From Neisseriaceae bacterium (GTDB lineage Bacteria; Pseudomonadota; Gammaproteobacteria; Burkholderiales; UBA11063): DNA of 52,590 nt. The stretch spans positions 1-52,590 of the forward strand of contig CANFGS010000015.1 in the NCBI GenBank assembly GCA_947446595.1, read 5' to 3'. The notes beneath the pieces were generated by a model. That model was not told the origin of the DNA. It saw only the letters and a list, made by a program, of their open reading frames with translations, and searched no databases. Below are positions 45,724 to 52,590 of this stretch, in pieces (position 1 is the stretch's first letter; every line of letters starts with the position of its first letter). Made by a program: the position numbers and the translations under genes.

Positions 45724-48456
45724 GTGGAAAAATTTAAACAGCAATTAGCACAATACATTGATAATTCCCGCATCATTGATGATCCAATGCTTTGCTATGC
45801 CTATGGTACTGATGCTAGTATGTATAGACTAACCCCAAAGCTTGTGGTATTTGTAGACAATCATGATGAAATTCATAAGCTACTTATTTTAGCTAATACT
45901 AATAATATCAGTGTAACTTTTAGGACAGCAGGTACTAGTGTTTCAGGACAAGCATTAAGCGATTCTATATTGGTTGTTTTATCTAATACTAGTTGGCAAA
46001 AGCATACAATTTTAGATAATGGGCATAAAATAGTCCTCGAACCTGGGATTATAGGTGCAACTGCTAATTCATACCTAAAACCATTTGCTACCAAAATTGG
46101 CCCTGACCCAGCATCAATAGCTGCTTGTAAAATTGGTGGAATTGCTGCCAATAACTCAAGTGGAATGTGTTGCGGTACTAGTAAGAATTCCTATAAAACC
46201 ATGGAAGGGTTAAAACTAATTCTCGCTAATGGAAGCACTCTAGATACTAGAGATATTAATAGTCGAATAGATTTCATAAATACTAATAAAGACATAATTG
46301 ATGGAATTATCTCCATTCGTGAACAAATTAGAAGTGATAATAATCTTTGTGAATTAATCAAACATAAATTTAAAATCAAAAATACGTCTGGGTATAGTCT
46401 AAATGCTTTTCTTGATTTTAATGACCCTATTGATATATTAAGTCATTTAATGATTGGTTCAGAAGGAACGCTGGGCTTTATTAGTGAAATTTGCTATAAC
46501 TGTGTACCTGATAACCCATATAAGGCTGTTAGTCTTATCTTTTGTGAGAGTTTGGTAGAAATAGTCGCACTTACTGAGCATCTATCAAAAACCAATGTTG
46601 ATGCAATTGAATTAATGGATATTACTTCATTAAACTCAATTAAACATTTAGAGCTTGCCAAGAAATATTTACCACCTTTAACTAATGATACTTCCGCAAT
46701 GCTAATTGAAATATCAGGATCAAACCTACTTGAATTAGAAAATAAGATAGCTCTTACTGAAAACTTAATTACTTCTCAATCAATAGATATTGCAGTTAAA
46801 TTTACCCAAGATGAGGTAACGTATAGTGATTTATGGAGTTTACGTAAAGGTATATTCACAACAGTTGGTGGAGCTAGAGCTAAAGGTAGTAATGTCGTTC
46901 TAGAAGATATAGCTGTTAATCTTCATCAATTACCAGATTTAGTTAATGATTTGCGACAATTATTTATAGAACATAATTACGCTAATGCATCTATATTTGG
47001 ACATATTTTAGCTGGAAATCTTCATTTTGTATTTACTCCTAGTTTTGATAAAAAAAGTGAAGTAGATAATTACAAAAGTTTTATGGAAAAAATATGTAAT
47101 CTAGTGGCTGTTAAATATCAAGGTTCATTAAAAGCCGAACATGGAAGCGGTAGGAATATAGCACCATTTGCAGAACTAGAATGGGGTTCTTTATTATATA
47201 AAATCATGTGGCAAATTAAAAACCTACTTGATCCTTTGGGCATTCTTAACCCAGATGTAAAACTCACCAAAAACCCCAATTTACATCTAGAAAACCTAAA
47301 AAAACTAAATGAAGCTGATAGTGCAATAGATAGTTGTATAGAATGTGGTTTTTGTGAAACAGTTTGTCCGTCCAAAAATCTAACCCTAACCCCACGCCAG
47401 CGGATAACAACTTATCGTAAGATGAAACAATTACAAAAAGATAATCTTGTACACGAATACAATCATTTTAAACGTCAATATCAATATTATGGCGTTGACA
47501 GCTGTGCAACTACTGGATTATGTAAGACCAAATGCCCAGTTGGAATTAATACGGGTAGTTTTATTAAAGAATTAAAACTACAGCGAGTGAGTTATTGGAG
47601 TAATCATTTTAGTGCTTTTATAAGTCTCAATCGTAAGTTTCTTGGTTTAGGTAATTTTGTAGCTAAAATTATTGGGCGTAACCAAACCTATACTATAAGT
47701 AAAAATTTAAAAAAAGTAATACCAATACTGCCTGTTTATCTACCGACAACCCCCAAAGCACAAAGGGCAAAATTTATAAGCGATACCTTGTCTGAAAAAC
47801 CCCAGATAATGTATTTCCCAACTTGTAACAATCGAATTTTTGGGGATAATAGTGCTACTAGTACTGACAATGCACTTCAGAAATTAATCAAAAAACTGGG
47901 GTATGATATTACTTACCCAGAGAATCTAGAAAACTTATGTTGCGGTCAAGTATTTTCTTCAAAAAGCGATGAGGCATGTAGCAAAATAAAGGCAGAAGAA
48001 TTGCAAAAGGCTATTAGTAATGTTACCTGCATTATGGATAACAGTAGCTGCTTTTATACAGCAATGGACACTTCGAGTAATATTATCGATAATATTAGTT
48101 TTATCCATCAGAATTTAGATAAGCTAAACCTAAATAAGAAATATACCAAACTAGCTCTTCATATTGATTGTAGCACCAGAAAACTTGGTAAGGAACAACA
48201 AATCCGCGATATTTTGGAGCAATGTGCCCACCAAGTAATCACGCCAGTTGATATCTATTGTTGTGGCTTTGCTGGAGACAAAGGCTTTCAAATGCCAAAA
48301 CTCAACCAAAGCGCCTTAAACGGACTTTCTGAGCAGATAAATGAATGCGAAATTGGGGTTACCTTCAATCGTAATTGCCAAATAGGACTATCTTATTATG
48401 GCAAAAAAACTTACTTGTCTCTAGCTGAGATGGTTCTGGATTGTCTAGACACGTAA
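45724..48456 (+). CDS. FAD- and Fe-S-containing D-2-hydroxyacid (D-lactate) dehydrogenase
   Basis: A fused GlcD/GlcF-type flavoprotein. The FAD-binding PCMH domain shows VTFRTAGTSVSGQAL, GPDPASIAACKIGGIAANNSSGMCCG and MIGSEGTLGFI. The FAD_oxidase C domain contains FGHILAGNLHFV and KAEHGSGRN. Two 4Fe-4S motifs follow (CIECGFCETVCPS and CATTGLCKTKCP), then two CCG domains (NLCCGQVF and YCCGFAGDKGF). This order is found in D-lactate and D-2-hydroxyglutarate dehydrogenases that feed electrons to the respiratory chain. GTG at 45724 is preferred, with GAGAAGAG upstream; the frame stays open to 45688. 910 residues. Confidence 0.88.
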   Translation: MEKFKQQLAQYIDNSRIIDDPMLCYAYGTDASMYRLTPKLVVFVDNHDEIHKLLILANTNNISVTFRTAGTSVSGQALSDSILVVLSNTSWQKHTILDNGHKIVLEPGIIGATANSYLKPFATKIGPDPASIAACKIGGIAANNSSGMCCGTSKNSYKTMEGLKLILANGSTLDTRDINSRIDFINTNKDIIDGIISIREQIRSDNNLCELIKHKFKIKNTSGYSLNAFLDFNDPIDILSHLMIGSEGTLGFISEICYNCVPDNPYKAVSLIFCESLVEIVALTEHLSKTNVDAIELMDITSLNSIKHLELAKKYLPPLTNDTSAMLIEISGSNLLELENKIALTENLITSQSIDIAVKFTQDEVTYSDLWSLRKGIFTTVGGARAKGSNVVLEDIAVNLHQLPDLVNDLRQLFIEHNYANASIFGHILAGNLHFVFTPSFDKKSEVDNYKSFMEKICNLVAVKYQGSLKAEHGSGRNIAPFAELEWGSLLYKIMWQIKNLLDPLGILNPDVKLTKNPNLHLENLKKLNEADSAIDSCIECGFCETVCPSKNLTLTPRQRITTYRKMKQLQKDNLVHEYNHFKRQYQYYGVDSCATTGLCKTKCPVGINTGSFIKELKLQRVSYWSNHFSAFISLNRKFLGLGNFVAKIIGRNQTYTISKNLKKVIPILPVYLPTTPKAQRAKFISDTLSEKPQIMYFPTCNNRIFGDNSATSTDNALQKLIKKLGYDITYPENLENLCCGQVFSSKSDEACSKIKAEELQKAISNVTCIMDNSSCFYTAMDTSSNIIDNISFIHQNLDKLNLNKKYTKLALHIDCSTRKLGKEQQIRDILEQCAHQVITPVDIYCCGFAGDKGFQMPKLNQSALNGLSEQINECEIGVTFNRNCQIGLSYYGKKTYLSLAEMVLDCLDT

Positions 48457-48483
48457 CCTAATATTATCTCACGTTATACCAGC

Positions 48484-48612
48484 GTAGGCTTAAATCCATG
48501 CTCTTCTACTAATTGCACTTTTAGTGCATGGATTCCAAACTCGTATCGAAACAGCAAAATGTTTATGTTTGGAATGACAGAAAAATTGTCATCCTCGACA
48601 AAAAACACGATG
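48484..48612 (-). repeat. dispersed palindromic repeat, copy C (inverted)
   Basis: Read on the minus strand it gives CTGTCATTCCAAACATAAAC, then TTTGCTGTTTCG, GAGTTTGGAATCCATGCACT and GAGCATGGATTTAAGCCTACGCTGG. This is the same order as copy B. It lies between two same-strand genes, upstream of an MFS gene whose ribosome binding site is outside it. Confidence 0.7.
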
Positions 48613-48684
48613 CTGACGAAATTTAGATTAAGTTTGCTATTAATATTTAAATCTATTACAATCACGCTTAGGGAGGAAGTTAAT

Positions 48685-49893
48685 ATGATTACATATAACT
48701 ATCATAAATATACCTTGACTATTATTTTATTGTGCGTCGGATATTATATAGATTTTTATGATTTAACTATATTTTCAGCAAGTTATAACGATATTATCCA
48801 AGATCTATTTCATATATATGACAAAACTGAAATCCAGTTATTGTATTTGAAAATTACCAATTTTAATAACGCAGGGATTATTGTTGGTGGAGTAATGTTT
48901 GGGATTCTCGGTGATAAATATGGTAGAAGTACCGTTATTCGCTATAGTATTTTATTATATTCTATATCTATTATTCTTAGTTGCTACACCCATTCAACTG
49001 CTATATTTTGTCTTCTACGCTTTTTATCTGGTGTAGGACTTGCAACTGAGTTTGCCACTTCAAGTGTATTAATTAGTGAAATGCTACCAAAAGATATCGC
49101 AGTTAAGTCTACAGCTTGGCTTTATTTTTGTGGCATCTTAGGCGGCATGAGTGCAACCTTCCTAAGTATGGTATCTTGGAATATTATGTTCCTATTTGGC
49201 GGTGTGGGTGGAATAGTACTATATATTGCACGTAAAAAACTTTTTGAGTCTCCATTATTTCTAGAAATATCACCTGATGCTAAAAAGGGGAATCCATTAA
49301 TACTATTTAACAATATACCCAATCTAATAAAAACACTAAAGCTTGCAGTTCTAATTACGCCGTTTTATTTTCTGATTTCGATAATGTTTATCTTACCGAA
49401 TTTTATGAACTTAAATATTGATTTATCCCAGACGATTCACACTCTCCTAATAGGATTCTTCATCGGTAACTTAGTAAGCACAATTGCTTGGAACTACTTT
49501 ATCAGCTATATAAAAAGCTTCCGTTCATTTTTTATTATCAATAGCATAGCTTTTATAACAGTACTAGGGAGCTTCAGCTTTGTAACACAAACTAGTTTTT
49601 TTGTCTATACCATATTTCTTGGAGTTCTTGGTGGTGGACTACCTAGTATTTGGATCCAATTAGTCGCTAAACACTACGGAACCAACCAAAGAAATACAGC
49701 AACTAATATCCTCTATGTTTTTGGTCGTGGCAGTGGAATTATTTTTAATTTACTAATCAGTGCTTGGCTAATTAATCCGAAAAATTTCGGAATTTATAGC
49801 ATAATTACCACCATTATTCTTGCAGTTATTAGTATAATTGTTATCTTGAATACAAAAAATGTATATAAGACTAATATTGATTACCTGAACTAG
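48685..49893 (+). CDS. MFS transporter, metabolite/H+ symporter type
   Basis: 402 residues with 12 predicted membrane helices, starting MITYNYHKYTLTIILLCVGYYIDFYDLTIF; the FYDLTIF block is typical of the metabolite:H+ symporter group (MHS, SP-like). The loop 2-3 motif GILGDKYGRSTVI and the RFLSGVGLATEFATSSVLISE-type helix support this. The ATG at 48685 follows GGGAGGAAG; an open frame upstream to 48559 is repeat-derived. It precedes coaX by 8 nt. The substrate is unknown. Confidence 0.82.
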   Translation: MITYNYHKYTLTIILLCVGYYIDFYDLTIFSASYNDIIQDLFHIYDKTEIQLLYLKITNFNNAGIIVGGVMFGILGDKYGRSTVIRYSILLYSISIILSCYTHSTAIFCLLRFLSGVGLATEFATSSVLISEMLPKDIAVKSTAWLYFCGILGGMSATFLSMVSWNIMFLFGGVGGIVLYIARKKLFESPLFLEISPDAKKGNPLILFNNIPNLIKTLKLAVLITPFYFLISIMFILPNFMNLNIDLSQTIHTLLIGFFIGNLVSTIAWNYFISYIKSFRSFFIINSIAFITVLGSFSFVTQTSFFVYTIFLGVLGGGLPSIWIQLVAKHYGTNQRNTATNILYVFGRGSGIIFNLLISAWLINPKNFGIYSIITTIILAVISIIVILNTKNVYKTNIDYLN

Positions 49894-49901
49894 GAGTTTG
49901 T

Positions 49902-50666
49902 ATGTTATTATGTTTAGATATTGGAAATTCACACTTATTAGGTGGCGTATTTGATAATGATGAATTGTTATTACAGTTTCGTTACGATACCAAACAAATT
50001 GGCACATCTGATGAAATCGGAATATTTATTAGAAGCGTGCTTCGCGAAAATGATATTGATTATAAAAAAATCGAGAAAATTGGCATTGCATCAGTGGTTC
50101 CATCTGTTGATTACACGGTTCGTGCTGCATGTATCAAATACATAACTACTGAGCAACCGCTTTTCTTACGCCCAGGTGTTAAAACAGGAATTATAATCAA
50201 AACACATACTCCAAATGAAGTCGGAGCTGATTTAATTGCTGGAGCAATTGCTGCCAAAAAACTTTACCCAAATAAAGATATTCTAATTTTTGACTTAGGT
50301 ACTGCAACTACAGCTTGCTTTCTAAATAAAAAGGGAGAGTTCTTGGGTGGTGCTATCGCTCCTGGTATAAAACTGATGATGGAATCTCTTCAAGAAAACA
50401 CAGCCAAACTATTTGGTGTAAATATAGTAAAACCTGAAGAAGCCATTGGTAAAAATACCAAAGCAGCAATTCAATCAGGTATCTATTATGCCCAGCTAGG
50501 ACTAGTAGAACAAATAATCAAGCAAACTATTATTGAACATACGATTACCGATAAACTAACGGTAGTTGCAACTGGTGGTTTTTCTAATATGTTTGGTAGT
50601 GTTTTTGAATACCTTGTACCTGAATTAGTACTTCTTGGTATTAAGCAAATGCTTGAAATGAACTAG
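49902..50666 (+). CDS. coaX: type III pantothenate kinase
   Basis: CoaX phosphorylates pantothenate at the start of coenzyme A synthesis. It has the ASKHA fold with LCLDIGNSHLLGGVFD (phosphate 1), ASVVPSVDYT, the PNEVGADLIAGAIAA motif, FDLGTATTACFL (phosphate 2) and GGAIAPGIKLMMESL. Length of 254 residues is standard. It starts 8 nt after the MFS stop and ends directly against the MurQ-like start. Confidence 0.94.
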   Translation: MLLCLDIGNSHLLGGVFDNDELLLQFRYDTKQIGTSDEIGIFIRSVLRENDIDYKKIEKIGIASVVPSVDYTVRAACIKYITTEQPLFLRPGVKTGIIIKTHTPNEVGADLIAGAIAAKKLYPNKDILIFDLGTATTACFLNKKGEFLGGAIAPGIKLMMESLQENTAKLFGVNIVKPEEAIGKNTKAAIQSGIYYAQLGLVEQIIKQTIIEHTITDKLTVVATGGFSNMFGSVFEYLVPELVLLGIKQMLEMN

Positions 50667-52169
50667 ATGGATAATCAAGCGGAATTTTGGAGCGAGTATA
50701 AAAGATTTCTTCATGCAAATCTAGTTACTGAATCACCTAACCCGCTTAGTTATAATTTATCCGAACTTTGCCAAACCAATCTTCAAGAAGCATTTACGAT
50801 ATTCAAAACTATCGAACTAAACGCAGTTGATAGCATGGTTAGTTACGCTCCACTCATTGAAAAACTTCGTACTGATATTAATTTATGCCTAAAGAGTGGC
50901 AGTAAAATCTTCTTAATCGGTTGTGGGGCAAGTGGTCGCCTAGCAATGCTACTTAAACGCATCTATGAGTTTGAGCATATAAACGCACCAAAACAGATTA
51001 TTTCTGTTAGTGCGGGTGGTGATACTACTTTAATTAAAGCAATAGAAAAGTTTGAAGATCGTAAACAATATGGCGTCAAACAATTACTTGAACAAGGTTA
51101 CACCAATAAAGACTTAGTTATCGGATTATCAGCTGGTGGTGAATCGCCTTTTATTTTAGGATCTGTAGAGTTTGCTAATCAAACTTCAATTTACAAACCA
51201 TGGCTAATCTTTAATAACCCTATTAATAGCGTTCTAAAACGAAACCCCGAGCATATTGTACAAAACATAAACGCCATGTGTCTTGATGTTGGACCTATGG
51301 CACTAACTGGTAGCACTAGATTACAAGCAACTACTGCTATGCAAATGGCGGTGGTACTTGCATTTACTAACAAAAATATTGCCGATGAAATTAAGCAAAT
51401 ATCTTCAATAATAAAAGCTTTTCCATTAGAAAATTTAGCTAAAATCACGAAAAAAGAAGTAGATATTATAAAAAATCATGAGTTCGTTTTATATACAACT
51501 GATACCCCACTTCTTGGACTATCTCTTTTAGCTGATATTACCGAGCGCTCCCCTACTTTTAATATAACTCCATTTGAAAACTCTACCGAGATTGATAACA
51601 AAAACTATAGCCCATTTTATTTAAAATTAAATAACGTCAATACTCCAAATGAAGCATGGCAAATGCTATTTGGACAAGATCCAACATGTCTAAAGTGGGC
51701 AGATTTCGAAGCTACCGCAATAGACTATATCAATGGTTTTGATTTATCAAAAAATAGCCCTCGAGCTAATGGAGCTTACCTACCAAAAAAACAATACATT
51801 CTAAGCATCAAACCACATGAAGGTCTTATTGATATTGCGCTTGATGATGAAAAATTATCGTTTGAGTTACCTAATGATATACTTCATAAGACTATTATTT
51901 ATAAGCTAATTCTAAATAGTCATTCAACTTTAATGATGGGACGTTTGGGGTATTTTAGTGGCAATATGATGTTGTCATTAAAGCCAAGTAATTTTAAACT
52001 AATTGATAGAGCTATTCGCTATAGTCAGTTTATAATAAATAAAAATCTACCTCTAACTTATCATGAAGTAGCCAAAATTGTATTTGCAGAGATTAAGAAG
52101 TTACAACCCGGGCAATCAATAGTCAAACAAGTAGTCGATCAGGCATTAAATAAACACAATTTGATATGA
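50667..52169 (+). CDS. long MurQ-like SIS-domain protein (MurNAc-6-P etherase family)
   Basis: 500 residues, against about 300 for E. coli MurQ. The N-terminal SIS domain shows FLIGCGASGRLAMLL, and GLSAGGESPFILGSVEFA corresponds to the sugar-phosphate site. MALTGSTRLQATTAMQM is the signature shared by MurQ and glucokinase regulatory protein. A second, poorly conserved SIS-like half follows (residues about 270-500). MurQ cleaves the lactyl ether of MurNAc-6-phosphate to give GlcNAc-6-phosphate, the substrate of NagA. The second half resembles the extended architecture of glucokinase-regulatory-type proteins, so a regulatory role is possible. Confidence 0.75.
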   Translation: MDNQAEFWSEYKRFLHANLVTESPNPLSYNLSELCQTNLQEAFTIFKTIELNAVDSMVSYAPLIEKLRTDINLCLKSGSKIFLIGCGASGRLAMLLKRIYEFEHINAPKQIISVSAGGDTTLIKAIEKFEDRKQYGVKQLLEQGYTNKDLVIGLSAGGESPFILGSVEFANQTSIYKPWLIFNNPINSVLKRNPEHIVQNINAMCLDVGPMALTGSTRLQATTAMQMAVVLAFTNKNIADEIKQISSIIKAFPLENLAKITKKEVDIIKNHEFVLYTTDTPLLGLSLLADITERSPTFNITPFENSTEIDNKNYSPFYLKLNNVNTPNEAWQMLFGQDPTCLKWADFEATAIDYINGFDLSKNSPRANGAYLPKKQYILSIKPHEGLIDIALDDEKLSFELPNDILHKTIIYKLILNSHSTLMMGRLGYFSGNMMLSLKPSNFKLIDRAIRYSQFIINKNLPLTYHEVAKIVFAEIKKLQPGQSIVKQVVDQALNKHNLI

Positions 52170-52176
52170 ATATTAT

Positions 52177-52470
52177 TTAATCGTTTTCTATCGTTACAAA
52201 CTTTTTAATATCTTGAAAGCATGAAGCCCCAAAGTCTATTTCTTGAGAAACTGTTTTATCATAATTAAAATCATTATCAATCTTCAATAAACTCATATGT
52301 AAATTATACCTCAGTTTATCACGTTGATTTGTATTAATCTTTCTACTTTTAAATGTCGGATCTATATTTTTACGACATTCAATAATCTTGTCTGAACATT
52401 TTAGAACTTCATCATGCTTTACACTTTGTAATAATAAAGTTTTGTCAGGTACCCGTATAATTACACACTG
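52177..52470 (-). pseudogene. unrecognised C-terminal gene fragment cut by the IS3 element
   Basis: On the minus strand an open frame of about 97 codons ends at TAA 52179-52177 and has no start: it runs into the IS3 end near 52469. The readable tail includes VPDKTLLLQSVKHDEVLKC, NQRDKLRYNLHMSLL and ends FVTIEND. I do not recognise the family. The codon use matches its neighbours, so it looks like the rear part of a real gene. Confidence 0.4.
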
Positions 52471-52590
52471 TAAAAGTAGACAATTTGGTAAAATTTAGTC
52501 GTTGTTAAGGAGTTAAGGTATGACTAAACATGCAAGTGAAGCACAAATTGTTAAAATATTAGAAGAGTTTAGAACAGGTAGTAAGGCTGA
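52469..52590 (+). mobile_element. IS3-family insertion sequence, left end
   Basis: The element appears to start with TGTAAAAGTAGACAA at 52469. IS3-family ends commonly begin with TG, and a 50-nt leader precedes the OrfA start. The rest of the element lies beyond the window, so the right end and target duplication cannot be checked. Confidence 0.6.
52520..52590 (+). CDS. IS3-family transposase OrfA, partial
   Basis: The first 23 codons read MTKHASEAQIVKILEEFRTG and on, the helix-turn-helix start of IS3 OrfA (xxEQIxxILxExxxG). AAGGAG at 52507-52512 lies 7 nt before the ATG. The gene runs off the window end. Confidence 0.7.
   Translation, partial: MTKHASEAQIVKILEEFRTGSKA

Noticed and set aside
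48559-48684. Extended N-terminus of the MFS transporter
   Set aside because: The first 42 codons lie in repeat sequence; GGGAGGAAG just before ATG 48685 decides the start.

Overview
The window comes from an AT-rich Gram-negative proteobacterium. Outer-membrane lipoproteins, kdsA (LPS Kdo synthesis), DUF1841, a DolP-type BON lipoprotein, cytochrome b561 and a pyrG-kdsA-eno block all point to a beta- or gammaproteobacterium. A low-GC member of the Neisseriales is one possibility, but I cannot fix the genus from sequence alone. No rRNA, tRNA or CRISPR array was recognised.

Layout. 1-1.8 kb: an IS256-family element with a frameshifted transposase, inserted in a remnant of threonine synthase. 1.9-5.2 kb: DUF1841, TatD-type hydrolase, nusB and dnaG. 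5.2-7.4 kb: a defence-like cassette on the minus strand (XRE regulator, ABC/OLD-type ATPase, TOPRIM-like DUF4276). 7.6-14.8 kb: a hydrolase and a small membrane protein, converging on a minus-strand run pyrG-kdsA-eno-ornithine cyclodeaminase-arginase-DolP-like lipoprotein. 15-25 kb: a second long minus-strand run lysA-hemL-nagA-yceI-sppA-patatin-ClC-cytochrome b561-murJ, ending in a clear terminator. A scrap of BspA-type leucine-rich repeat lies between terminator and murJ.

25.3-30.3 kb is the highlight. Two adjacent predicted lipoproteins resemble the two halves of an anthrax-type AB toxin. The first has the PA14, calcium-binding and pore domains of protective antigen / binary-toxin B components. 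It carries choline/glucan-binding (CROP-like) repeats where receptor-binding domains normally sit. The second has two copies of the lethal-factor (ATLF) domain, both without the zinc-protease HExxH motif. It ends in a domain with a His...Cys arrangement like C80/clan CD cysteine peptidases. A full B+A pair built as lipoproteins in a Gram-negative chromosome, with a possible new payload, is the most unusual system here.

30.3-31.6 kb: copies of a dispersed palindromic repeat around a DUF4160-DUF2442 pair. 31.6-34.5 kb: nrdA with a textbook pair of NrdR boxes. 34.8-39.1 kb: rbgA, gap, pyk and a LysR regulator. 39.1-40.8 kb: two decayed envelope-modification genes (GT39 and acyltransferase). 40.8-45.6 kb: a minus-strand sugar cluster (GlcNAc-kinase-like, MFS, GH125 mannosidase, MFS). 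45.7-52.2 kb: FAD/Fe-S D-2-hydroxyacid dehydrogenase, MFS, coaX and a long MurQ-like SIS protein. The window ends in a gene fragment cut by an IS3-family element.

Together the housekeeping genes cover replication, glycolysis, cell-wall and amino-sugar recycling. The accessory content (two IS elements, decayed genes, dispersed repeats, defence cassette, toxin pair) marks local genome plasticity.
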